DNA from: Pseudomonas lijiangensis
Lineage (GTDB): Bacteria; Pseudomonadota; Gammaproteobacteria; Pseudomonadales; Pseudomonadaceae
Reading direction: 5' to 3'
DNA: 64,000 nt
NCBI RefSeq assembly: GCF_018968705.1
Contig: NZ_CP076668.1
Span: 620,001 to 684,000 of the forward strand
The position numbers were made by a program, and so were the translations under genes. The notes beneath the pieces were generated by a model. The model had not been told where the DNA came from. It ran no database searches and was given only the letters and a program-made list of their open reading frames with translations. This document shows positions 32,010-42,736 of this stretch, one piece after another; position 1 is the stretch's first letter; every line of letters begins with the position of its first letter.

Positions 32010-32064
32010 CTAAGCAATTCTTGTAGTTGCAGTGCTAATTAAAAAAACCTCAGGAGCACCACTC

Positions 32065-33201
32065 ATGTCGCATACGTTTTACAGGAAAGGCTTTCTGGCA
32101 ATCGCAGTGGCAACTGCATTGGGCGTGTCTTCGTTTGCTCAAGCTGACGTGAAGATTGGCGTTGCAGGTCCGATGACCGGTGCCAACGCATCGTTTGGCG
32201 AGCAATATATGAGGGGCGCGCAGGCAGCGGCTGATGCAATCAACGCGGCGGGCGGCGTCAATGGAGAGAAGATCGTACTGGTAAAGGGCGATGATGCCTG
32301 CGAGCCGAAGCAGGCCGTGGCTGTCGCTAACCGTCTGGTCGATCAGGACAAGGTTGTGGGTGTTGTGGGGCACTTCTGTTCGTCATCCACCATCCCGGCC
32401 TCTGAGGTTTACAGCGATGCCGGTGTGATTGCTATCACTCCAGGCTCCACCAACCCGACTGTCACCGAGCGTGGCCTCAAGGAAATGTTCCGCATGTGCG
32501 GACGTGACGATCAGCAGGGTGTTGTCGCTGGCGACTACATCGTGGACGTGCTCAAGGGCAAGAAAATCGCGGTTATCCACGACAAGGACACCTACGGTCA
32601 GGGTCTGGCCGATGCAACTCGTGCACAACTGGCCAAGCGCGGCGTGAAAGAGGTGCTGTACGAAGGCCTGACCCGTGGCGAGAAAGACTTCAGCGCCCTG
32701 GTCACCAAGATCCGTTCCGTGGGTGCCGATGTCGTCTACTTCGGTGGCCTGCACCCGGAAGCCGGTCCTCTGGTTCGTCAACTGCGCGAGCAGGGCCTCA
32801 AGGACGTCAAGTTCATGTCCGATGATGGCGTCGTGACCGATGAACTGGTGACAACCGCAGGTGGCCCTCAGAATGTGGATGGCGTGTACATGACCTTCGG
32901 TGCGGACCCGCGTCTGTTGCCTGACAGCAAGGCTGTGGTCGATGAGTTCCGCAAGTCCGGTTACGAGCCTGAAGGTTACACCCTGTATGCCTACGCCTCG
33001 GTGCAGGCACTGGCGGCCGGTTTCAATGGGGCCAAGTCCAACAAGGGCGATGCGGCTGCCACCTGGCTCAAGGCCAACCCGGTCAAGACCGTCATGGGCG
33101 AGAAGTCCTGGGACGCCAAGGGTGACCTGAAAGTCTCCGACTATGTGGTGTATCAGTGGGACGCGACGGGTAAATACAAGCAGCTTGAACAGCAGAAGTG
33201 A
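32065..33201 (+). CDS. livK: Branched-chain amino acid ABC transporter, periplasmic binding protein
   Basis: A 378-residue periplasmic binding protein (LivK/BraC type). A signal peptide (RKGFLAIAVATALGVSSFAQA) precedes ADVKIGVAGPMTGANASFG, and VVGHFCSSSTIPASEVY is typical of the family. The start at 32065 follows CAGGAG and matches the signal peptide. It is the first gene of a five-gene operon behind a sigma-54 promoter. A 165-base gap before livH with a short GC-rich stem (about 33216-33240) may reduce read-through so that the binding protein is in excess. Confidence 0.95.
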   Translation: MSHTFYRKGFLAIAVATALGVSSFAQADVKIGVAGPMTGANASFGEQYMRGAQAAADAINAAGGVNGEKIVLVKGDDACEPKQAVAVANRLVDQDKVVGVVGHFCSSSTIPASEVYSDAGVIAITPGSTNPTVTERGLKEMFRMCGRDDQQGVVAGDYIVDVLKGKKIAVIHDKDTYGQGLADATRAQLAKRGVKEVLYEGLTRGEKDFSALVTKIRSVGADVVYFGGLHPEAGPLVRQLREQGLKDVKFMSDDGVVTDELVTTAGGPQNVDGVYMTFGADPRLLPDSKAVVDEFRKSGYEPEGYTLYAYASVQALAAGFNGAKSNKGDAAATWLKANPVKTVMGEKSWDAKGDLKVSDYVVYQWDATGKYKQLEQQK

Positions 33202-33366
33202 GATAGATACAGCGCCTGACCTGCCTCTTCGAGCGGGGCAGGCATGGTAACGGGCTCGCACCTCGGCGGGCCTGGACTCTTCTGTTGCCGCAGGACCTGC
33301 TCGTTGTGCCCCAGAGGGCAGGGCGAGCAGTGCCTTGAGCGGCCTTCAAGTGTGTGAGCGTGCGTG

Positions 33367-34281
<915 letters not shown>

Positions 34282-34283
34282 GT

Positions 34284-35585
34284 ATGTCTGCTCCTGTCGC
34301 TAAACCTATCGATATCAAGAAAAGCCTGATCGACGCCGTGATTGCCGGGCTGCTGGCGCTGATCGTCTTCGGCCCGATCGTGGGCGTCGTGCTCGACGGC
34401 TACAGCTTCAACCTGCAACCGACCCGTGTCGCCCTGCTGGTGGCGGTGGTCATGGCGGGTCGCTTCCTCATGAGCCTGTTCCTGCAGACACCCAAGGGCA
34501 TTCGCATCAGCCAGAGTTTCGAGAGCTCCGGTTCGGGCGTGCATGTGCTCAAGCCCGATCACAAGTCGAGCCTCTACTGGATCATCCCGCTGCTGATCGT
34601 GATCGCCATCGTGTTCCCGATCTTCGCCAACAAGTACCTGCTGACCGTGGTCATCCTCGGGCTGATCTACGTCCTGCTCGGGCTGGGGCTGAACATCGTG
34701 GTCGGTCTGGCCGGGCTGCTGGACCTGGGGTACGTGGCGTTTTATGCCATTGGCGCCTATGGCCTGGCCCTGGGGTATCAGTATCTGGGCCTGGGCTTCT
34801 GGTCGGCGTTGCCTCTGGCGGCGATTGCCGCTGCATTGGCCGGGTGCATCCTGGGGTTTCCGGTGTTGCGCATGCACGGCGACTATCTGGCCATCGTGAC
34901 CCTAGGGTTCGGTGAGATCATCCGTCTGGTGCTCAATAACTGGCTGTCCTTTACCGGCGGCCCGAATGGCGTTCCTGTGCCTTCGCCTACCTTCTTTGGC
35001 CTGGAGTTCGGACGTCGCGCCAAAGAGGGCGGCATTCCGATTCACGAATATTTTGGCTTCGATTACAACCCGGACCTGAAATTCCTGTTCATCTACACCG
35101 TGCTGTTCATCGTGGTGCTGGCCGTGCTGTTCATCAAGCATCGTCTGACCCGCATGCCTATCGGCCGCGCCTGGGAAGCGCTTCGCGAAGACGAGATTGC
35201 CTGCCGCTCGATGGGCCTCAACCATGTGCTCGTCAAGCTTTCAGCGTTCACCATCGGCGCTTCGACGGCCGGTCTGGCCGGGGTGTTTTTCGCCAGCTAT
35301 CAGGGCTTCGTCAACCCTACTTCCTTCACCTTCTTCGAGTCGGCGCTGATCCTGGCCATCGTGGTATTGGGCGGGATGGGCTCGACGGTGGGCGTGGTGA
35401 TCGCGGCCTTCGTGCTGACGGTGGCGCCCGAGCTGCTGCGCAGTTTCTCCGAGTATCGGGTGCTGCTGTTCGGCATTCTGATGGTGTTGATGATGATCTG
35501 GCGGCCACGCGGCCTGATCCGCATCAGCCGTACCGGCGTTGTGCCGCGCAAGGGCATGCTGACCAAAGAAGGAGCGGCGTCATGA
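34284..35585 (+). CDS. livM: Branched-chain amino acid ABC transporter permease LivM
   Basis: A 433-residue permease partner of LivH (LivM/BraE). The N-terminal extension of about 90 residues carries two helices; the core contains GLAGLLDLGYVAFYAIGAYG and GLAGVFFASYQGFVNPTSF. An open frame extends upstream inside livH, but the ATG at 34284 directly after livH is the natural start. It overlaps livG by four bases (ATGA). Confidence 0.95.
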   Translation: MSAPVAKPIDIKKSLIDAVIAGLLALIVFGPIVGVVLDGYSFNLQPTRVALLVAVVMAGRFLMSLFLQTPKGIRISQSFESSGSGVHVLKPDHKSSLYWIIPLLIVIAIVFPIFANKYLLTVVILGLIYVLLGLGLNIVVGLAGLLDLGYVAFYAIGAYGLALGYQYLGLGFWSALPLAAIAAALAGCILGFPVLRMHGDYLAIVTLGFGEIIRLVLNNWLSFTGGPNGVPVPSPTFFGLEFGRRAKEGGIPIHEYFGFDYNPDLKFLFIYTVLFIVVLAVLFIKHRLTRMPIGRAWEALREDEIACRSMGLNHVLVKLSAFTIGASTAGLAGVFFASYQGFVNPTSFTFFESALILAIVVLGGMGSTVGVVIAAFVLTVAPELLRSFSEYRVLLFGILMVLMMIWRPRGLIRISRTGVVPRKGMLTKEGAAS

Positions 35586-36457
35586 GCAATGAAGTCATTC
35601 TTTCGGTCGAGCATCTGATGATGCATTTTGGCGGCATCAAGGCGTTGAGCGATGTCAGCCTGCAAGTGCGCCGCAACTCGATCTTTGCCCTGATCGGCCC
35701 GAACGGTGCAGGCAAGACCACGGTCTTCAACTGCCTGACCGGTTTCTACAAGGCCACAGGCGGACGTATCGAGCTGCATACCCGTGGCAAGACCACCAAT
35801 GTGATCAAGCTGCTGGGCGAGTCGTTTGCCGCGACAGACTTCGTGTCGCCCAAAAGTTTCTTCAGCCGTGTGTACTACAAGATGTTCGGCGGCACCCATC
35901 TGGTAAACCGGGCCGGGCTGGCGCGCACCTTCCAGAACATTCGGCTGTTCAAGGAAATGTCGGTGGTGGAAAACCTGCTGGTTGCCCAGCACATGTGGGT
36001 CAATCGCAGCCTGATCAGCGGCATTCTCAATACCAAAGGCTACCGCAAGGCCGAGGAAGATGCGCTCAACACCGCGTTCTACTGGCTGGAAGTGGTGGAT
36101 CTGGTGGATTGCGCCAACCGCCTCGCGGGTGAGCTGTCCTACGGTCAGCAACGCCGCCTGGAAATTGCCCGGGCCATGTGCACGCGGCCTCAGGTGATCT
36201 GCCTCGACGAACCTGCCGCAGGCCTCAACCCTCAGGAAACCGAGGCCCTGAGCGGCATGATTCGTCTGCTGAGGGACGAACATGACATGACCATCGTGCT
36301 GATCGAGCACGACATGGGCATGGTCATGAACATTTCCGACGATATTGTGGTGCTGGACCACGGCAACGTGATTGCCGCTGGCGGGCCGGAGCAGATCCGC
36401 AATGACCCGAAAGTGATCGCCGCGTATCTGGGCGCTGATGAAGAGGAATTGGTATGA
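35582..36457 (+). CDS. livG: Branched-chain amino acid ABC transporter ATP-binding protein LivG
   Basis: A 291-residue ABC ATPase. Walker A GPNGAGKTT is at about residues 40-48, the signature reads LSYGQQRRLEIARAM, and Walker B is VICLDEPAAGLNP. Between Walker A and the Q-loop (LARTFQNIRLF) there is an extended segment (about residues 65-110, KTTNVIKLLGE to FGGTH), as in other Pseudomonas LivG/BraF proteins. It overlaps both neighbours by four bases. Confidence 0.96.
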   Translation: MSNEVILSVEHLMMHFGGIKALSDVSLQVRRNSIFALIGPNGAGKTTVFNCLTGFYKATGGRIELHTRGKTTNVIKLLGESFAATDFVSPKSFFSRVYYKMFGGTHLVNRAGLARTFQNIRLFKEMSVVENLLVAQHMWVNRSLISGILNTKGYRKAEEDALNTAFYWLEVVDLVDCANRLAGELSYGQQRRLEIARAMCTRPQVICLDEPAAGLNPQETEALSGMIRLLRDEHDMTIVLIEHDMGMVMNISDDIVVLDHGNVIAAGGPEQIRNDPKVIAAYLGADEEELV

Positions 36458-37170
36458 GCAAGCCGATCCTCGAAATGAAAGAGATCGATGTGTATTACGG
36501 GCCGATCCAGGCTCTCAAGAAGGTTTCGCTGCATATCGATGAAGGCGAAACCGTGAGCCTGATCGGCTCCAACGGCGCGGGCAAGTCCACGCTTCTGATG
36601 TCGATCTTCGGCCAGCCGCGTGCTGCCAGCGGGCAGATCCTCTATCAGGGCATCGACATCACGCAGAAGTCGTCGCACTACATCGCTTCCAACGGCATTG
36701 CGCAGTCGCCGGAAGGGCGCAGGGTATTCCCTGACATGTCGGTCGAGGAAAACCTGCTGATGGGCACCATCCCCATCGGCGACAAGCATTCTGCCGAAGA
36801 CATGCAGCGCATGTTCGACCTGTTCCCGCGCCTCAAGGAGCGCCGTAACCAGCGCGCCATGACCATGTCCGGTGGCGAGCAGCAGATGCTGGCCATCGCC
36901 CGAGCCCTGATGAGCCGCCCGAAACTGTTGCTGCTCGACGAGCCGAGCCTCGGCCTGGCGCCGATCATCGTCAAACAGATCTTCTCGACCCTGCGCGAAC
37001 TGGCGGCCACCGGCATGACGATCTTCCTGGTCGAGCAGAACGCCAACCACGCACTCAAGCTGTCCGACCGTGCGTATGTGATGGTCAACGGTGAAATCCG
37101 CCTGTCAGGCACCGGGCAGGAATTGCTGGTCAATGAAGAGGTCAGGAACGCTTATCTGGGCGGGCACTGA
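36454..37170 (+). CDS. livF: Branched-chain amino acid ABC transporter ATP-binding protein LivF
   Basis: A 238-residue ABC ATPase, last gene of the operon. Walker A GSNGAGKST, signature MSGGEQQMLAIARALMSRP and Walker B LLLLDEPSLGLAP are intact, as is the H-loop region FLVEQNANHAL. It overlaps livG by four bases and is followed by a strong terminator. Confidence 0.96.
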   Translation: MSKPILEMKEIDVYYGPIQALKKVSLHIDEGETVSLIGSNGAGKSTLLMSIFGQPRAASGQILYQGIDITQKSSHYIASNGIAQSPEGRRVFPDMSVEENLLMGTIPIGDKHSAEDMQRMFDLFPRLKERRNQRAMTMSGGEQQMLAIARALMSRPKLLLLDEPSLGLAPIIVKQIFSTLRELAATGMTIFLVEQNANHALKLSDRAYVMVNGEIRLSGTGQELLVNEEVRNAYLGGH

Positions 37171-38677
<1,507 letters not shown>

Positions 38678-38707
38678 TGCCGATCAGTCAAGGCACAAAC
38701 AAAATGT

Positions 38708-38791
38708 GTGGGAGGCAGCTTGCTGGCGAAACGGCCTGAAAACCGACAGATATTTTGCGTCTGTTGAAGTCGCCAGCAAGCTGCCTCCCAC
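38708..38791. repeat. REPIN-like element, GTGGGAGGCAGCTTGCTGG family, copy 2
   Basis: The same 22-base arms as at 21340-21428 enclose about 40 bases. The interior, read on the other strand, shares CTTCA, ACAGACGCA, AATAT, GGTTT and CAGGCC blocks with copy 1, so the two are inverted copies of one element. Confidence 0.85.
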
Positions 38792-38816
38792 AAAGTGATT
38801 TGTGATCTTGATTGTC

Positions 38817-39947
38817 CTACAGGTATTCGGCCAGGCCGATGTAACAGGTGGCCAGGTGATAGGGCGTTGTTGAAGGCATATCGCTGCGGCTGACCTTGCC
38901 TTCGGTGTCCAGGCATTCATGCCAGCCACCTGCATGCAGGAATCGTTGCTGCATCGCGATCATCTGATCGGCCAGACGGTTATCGTTATCCGGCCGTAGC
39001 GCCAAAGCCCGCAGGTATTCGGCCTGTGCCCAGATTCGCTGGGTGGCATCACGTACCACACCCTCACAGGTCAGCATCGCGGTTACCGCGCCGGTTTGCT
39101 GATCGACACCCTGAGCCTCTGCCAGCATGAATGCCCGGTTCAACGAGGCATAAAGCTCAGTGCTGTGCAGATCCCCAGAGGTGTGCAGCAAGAAGAACCA
39201 CTCGAACTGGTGTCCCGGTTCATACCAGTTATCCACAGCCCCCAGCGGTTTTTCCAGCATCACACCCGTTGCCGGGTCGATGAAACGACGCTGCATGTGA
39301 GTGACCAGCCCATTCAGAGCCGATTGGGTCTTGGGATCCGGACGTACCGACAGTGTTGCCAGAAACGCCTCCGCCAGATGCATCAACGGGTTCTGCAAAG
39401 GCCCGCTGCCCAGCGGGGACCAGTCTTCATCCAGGCTCGCTTCGTAAAGACCTGCACCATCGTCGAAACGCTCTGCGACAACGTTCAGCGCGGCATTGAG
39501 TGCCGACTCGGCCAACGGCGCTTTGACCCTGGCCCAGTAATGGGCGAAGGCAAAGATGATGAAGGCATGGGTGTAGAGATCCTTGCGACGATCCAGCGGT
39601 TGGCCTTGTGGATCGATGCTGTAAAACCAGCCACCGTGTTCCGCATCATGAAAGTGTTGCTGCATGGAGCGAAACAGCGCGCCAGCGCGAGTCGCGGCGT
39701 CCGGAAAGTCCGGGTGACCGATCAGGCTGGAAAACAGGAACAACTGTCGGGCGCAGGCCATGGCTCTGTAGCGCTGTGGCGGCAGAGGATGGTGCTGCGC
39801 ATCCAGCGCTTCATAAGGCAACGCCAGTTGCGCATTCCAGCCAGGACCTTGCCAGAGCGGCACGACGACTTTGAAGAAGTGTTCCTGAAGGCGGGTGAAG
39901 CTGGAGGTCAACTCAGACCTTGAGGCAGAACTGGAAGCATCGGGCAT
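38817..39947 (-). CDS. AGE family epimerase/isomerase
   Basis: A 376-residue (alpha/alpha)6-barrel protein of the N-acylglucosamine 2-epimerase family. Family motifs include RMACARQLFLFS-like text (RYRAMACARQLFLFSS), HAFIIFAFAHYW and WYEPGHQFEWFFLL, with the catalytic histidine in GHQFEW. Related enzymes interconvert mannose and fructose or epimerise N-acyl glucosamine; the substrate cannot be told from sequence. It is a single gene flanked by repeats on both sides. Confidence 0.85.
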   Translation of the reverse strand: MPDASSSASRSELTSSFTRLQEHFFKVVVPLWQGPGWNAQLALPYEALDAQHHPLPPQRYRAMACARQLFLFSSLIGHPDFPDAATRAGALFRSMQQHFHDAEHGGWFYSIDPQGQPLDRRKDLYTHAFIIFAFAHYWARVKAPLAESALNAALNVVAERFDDGAGLYEASLDEDWSPLGSGPLQNPLMHLAEAFLATLSVRPDPKTQSALNGLVTHMQRRFIDPATGVMLEKPLGAVDNWYEPGHQFEWFFLLHTSGDLHSTELYASLNRAFMLAEAQGVDQQTGAVTAMLTCEGVVRDATQRIWAQAEYLRALALRPDNDNRLADQMIAMQQRFLHAGGWHECLDTEGKVSRSDMPSTTPYHLATCYIGLAEYL

Positions 39948-40023
39948 CGGCTGGCGTCACGGCAGTGTCGAGATGCGCGACATGTTAGCAGGCGGCGCTC
40001 GGGATTTGCGCCCAAGCCGCCGC

Positions 40024-40046
40024 AGGAGCGAATTTATTCGCGAACG
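40024..40046. repeat. Single REP-type palindrome (GGAGCGAATTTATTCGCGA)
   Basis: A solitary copy of the second repeat family lies between the AGE gene start and the davA stop. Its central AATTTATTC matches the left arm at 29319. Confidence 0.65.
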
Positions 40047-40058
40047 ATACGCTGAAAC

Positions 40059-40859
40059 TCAAGACCTGGTCAGATCGCCGTACAACCCTGGCCGCCGATC
40101 ATGGAAATAGGTTGTGATCGCCCGCGTGCCTTCCAGCAATGGCTTGTCCAGCTCACTGACCATCAGCGTTTCATCTCGCGCCGCCAGGGCCGGGCGGCTG
40201 CCGTCCGGTGCGCAAATACTGCTTTGTCCGCAGTAGTGAATCTCGCCCTCGCGGCCACAGTAATTGGCATACACCACATAACACTGGTTCTCGAACGCCC
40301 GCGCCCGCACGGTAATGTCGCAGACGAAATCGTAAGGCTCCATATTTGCCGTGGGCACCACAATCAGTTCGGCACCGGCGAGTGCCAGGCGACGGGTGTT
40401 TTCGGGGAATTCCACGTCGTAGCAGATCAGCAGGCCGAGACGCCAGCCATCAAGCTCCACCACCGGAAAGTCATCGCTGCCCGCCGTGAACATCGACTTG
40501 TCCAGATCACCGTACAGGTGCGTCTTGCGATAATTGGCCAGGCTCTGGCCGTGGCTGTCGATCAGTTGCGCTGCGTTGTAGATATGCCCGTCACTGCCGA
40601 GTTCGGGATAGCCATACACAATCGCGATACCGTGGTTCCGGGCAATGGCTGCGACACGAGACGCCGCCAGCCCGTCGGCCGGTTGCGACAGTTTGCGGGC
40701 GGCTTCTGCCCCGATGTTGTAACCGGTCAGGAACATCTCCGGGCAGACCAGCAGACCTGCCTTTTGCTCTGCCGCCGCCCGCGCCTGTTGCTCCAGCCGC
40801 AACAGGTTGGCGTCGATATCCAGCGGTATTGGCGTGCATTGATAGAGCGCGATACGCAT
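40059..40859 (-). CDS. davA: 5-aminopentanamidase (delta-aminovaleramidase) DavA
   Basis: A 266-residue carbon-nitrogen hydrolase. The Glu-Lys-Cys triad is visible: Glu41 in CPEMF, Lys112 in YRKTHLYG and Cys146 in LLICYDVEFPEN. Together with the adjacent monooxygenase it is the DavA/DavB pair that turns L-lysine into 5-aminovalerate; DavA hydrolyses 5-aminopentanamide. The start has an AGGAGG ribosome binding site and lies 18 bases after davB. The later genes davT and davD are not in this window. Confidence 0.9.
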   Translation of the reverse strand: MRIALYQCTPIPLDIDANLLRLEQQARAAAEQKAGLLVCPEMFLTGYNIGAEAARKLSQPADGLAASRVAAIARNHGIAIVYGYPELGSDGHIYNAAQLIDSHGQSLANYRKTHLYGDLDKSMFTAGSDDFPVVELDGWRLGLLICYDVEFPENTRRLALAGAELIVVPTANMEPYDFVCDITVRARAFENQCYVVYANYCGREGEIHYCGQSSICAPDGSRPALAARDETLMVSELDKPLLEGTRAITTYFHDRRPGLYGDLTRS

Positions 40860-40877
40860 GGCTGTTTTCCTCCTGAA

Positions 40878-42557
40878 TCAGTCGGCCAGGGCGATGGGGC
40901 CGATCTCGTGGAAGACATCCCCCGGCCCCGGATTTTCCGGGAACGTCTTGCCGCCAAAGTGAGTCATGATGCCCCACACGGCGTTCAATGACGTCTGCAC
41001 TGCGCCCTCGACCCAGGCGGGTGTCCAGGAAATATCGTCGCCGGCCAGGAACATGCCGCGGTGTTCTGCAGGCATGTCCTGCTGCATGAAGTGCGAGTAC
41101 ATCCGCTGGTTATAGCGGTAATGGCCCGGCAGCGCACCTTTGAAGGCCCCGAGGAAATGCGGGTCGGCTTCCCATGAAATGGTGATCGGATCACCGATGA
41201 TGCGCGCGGAGATATCCACTTTCGGATAGATCTTCTTCAAGGCATCCAGCGCCAGTTTCACCCGCTTCTCGATAGGCTGCGGCAGCATCTTCAGGGCGTC
41301 GCTCATCCATGAATAGGACAGGCAGATCACACCCGGTTTGTCGTCACCGTTATCGAACAGGTAAGTGCCTCGGGTCAGCCGGTCGGTGAGGGTCATGCTC
41401 ATGAGGTCGCGGCCGGTTTCCGGGTCTTTGTCTTTCCAGAACGGACGATCCACCATGACGAAGGTTTTCGAGGACTGCATGTAGCGGGTGCGATCCAGGG
41501 CCATCCACATCTTTTGCGAGAACAGCGACTCTTCACACTCGATCTGGGTGGTCAGCAACCAGCTCTGGCAGGTGGTCAGCACCGCCGAGTAATGCCGCGT
41601 ATCGCCCCAGTTGTCGGTGACGGCCAGGTTGCCGTCCTCGGCCCGCGCAATGCGTTTGACCCCGGTGCGTGGCGCGCCGCGATGCAGTGACGACAGGCTG
41701 GTGCCTTCAGGCCAGTGGGCACAACGTTCCGGTACATGACGCCAGATGCCCAGTGGAACCTGTTCCACTCCGCCCACGATCAGGTGCTGGTTTTCGTCGC
41801 AGTTGGTCATGACTACGCGGAAGATTTCCAGCATCGAGTTGGGGAAGTCCGAGTCCCAGCCGCCCGTGCCAAAGCCTACCTGGCCGAACACTTCCCGGTG
41901 ATAGAACGACAGTTTGGCGAAGGCTTTGGAGGTGGCGACAAAATCGTAGAACGTGCGGTCGTCCCAGAGCGGAACCAGCTTGTTCCACAGCTCCTTTAGG
42001 CGCGGCACATCGCGGTCGCGAATGGCCTGCTGGATATCGGCAAACTGCGAGCCGCACTCCAGAGCGTCCGCCCATGCATCAGCCACTTCCTGAAAAAGCG
42101 CAGGCAAGTCCGACAGTTTTTGTGCGTAGTAAGTCGTGCCTTCCAGGTCGATGACGGTACTGCCCGAAGCAGCCGTCAGCGGGTTGGGGAAGGGGCGGGA
42201 CTCAAGGCCCAGCTTGTCGACGTAGTGATAGAACGCGGTGGACGATACGGGAAAGCGCATGCCGCCCAGTTCCGCGATGATGCCTTCGGCACCCTCGAAC
42301 GCCTGGGAGCGCAGGCGGCCACCCATTTTCGAGGCTTCGTAAACCACAGGTTTGAGGCCCAGCTTCATCAGTTCATAAGCCGCCACCAGCCCCGCGATCC
42401 CGGCGCCAATGATCGCCACTTCCTTGCCGTGGTTTTCTGCCGGAATGCTGCCCAGGCCTGCCGGATGCTCGATCCAGTCATCAAAGGGAAAAGGAAAGTC
42501 AGGGCCAAAAATGGTGATCGGCTTTTTGCCGTCCTGGGGATGACGATTGTTTTTCAT
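40878..42557 (-). CDS. davB: L-lysine 2-monooxygenase DavB
   Basis: A 559-residue flavoprotein of the amine oxidase/tryptophan 2-monooxygenase family that oxidatively decarboxylates L-lysine to 5-aminopentanamide. The FAD motif VAIIGAGIAGLVAAYELM begins near residue 47, followed by GGRLRS and GGMRFP; near the C-terminus FLAGDDISWTPAWVEGAVQ binds the flavin. Length and N-terminus (KKPITIFGPDFPFPFDDW) match Pseudomonas DavB rather than the auxin-forming IaaM. First gene of the davBA operon. Confidence 0.92.
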   Translation of the reverse strand: MKNNRHPQDGKKPITIFGPDFPFPFDDWIEHPAGLGSIPAENHGKEVAIIGAGIAGLVAAYELMKLGLKPVVYEASKMGGRLRSQAFEGAEGIIAELGGMRFPVSSTAFYHYVDKLGLESRPFPNPLTAASGSTVIDLEGTTYYAQKLSDLPALFQEVADAWADALECGSQFADIQQAIRDRDVPRLKELWNKLVPLWDDRTFYDFVATSKAFAKLSFYHREVFGQVGFGTGGWDSDFPNSMLEIFRVVMTNCDENQHLIVGGVEQVPLGIWRHVPERCAHWPEGTSLSSLHRGAPRTGVKRIARAEDGNLAVTDNWGDTRHYSAVLTTCQSWLLTTQIECEESLFSQKMWMALDRTRYMQSSKTFVMVDRPFWKDKDPETGRDLMSMTLTDRLTRGTYLFDNGDDKPGVICLSYSWMSDALKMLPQPIEKRVKLALDALKKIYPKVDISARIIGDPITISWEADPHFLGAFKGALPGHYRYNQRMYSHFMQQDMPAEHRGMFLAGDDISWTPAWVEGAVQTSLNAVWGIMTHFGGKTFPENPGPGDVFHEIGPIALAD

Positions 42558-42736
42558 GACAGACCTTGATTCGGCTACAGCGAAAACAACAGTCTAGATA
42601 AGCGCGAGCACGTTAATAAGACGCAAAGTGTCGTCGTTATGATGTGATTTTGTTCGATGTGACGAGAGTCGCGGTCACTTTGTTGGTTTGGCTGCGCAAG
42701 CGAGCCAGTGGTGTCTGGCTCGCGGGTTTGGCCGCG

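Larger units (their letters stand above)
31503..32064. other. Divergent regulatory region, pncB / branched-chain transporter
   Basis: 562 bases carry the pncB promoter on the left (not resolved) and, on the right, the sigma-54 promoter at 31994-32009 with GGTTGCAC-type repeats at 31825-31922. No gene is seen. Confidence 0.6.

Noticed and set aside
40878..42557. Tryptophan 2-monooxygenase (auxin synthesis, iaaM) reading of the flavoprotein
   Set aside because: Length, N-terminus and the neighbouring nitrilase-type amidase fit lysine 2-monooxygenase DavB and DavA, not IaaM with an amidase-signature IaaH.
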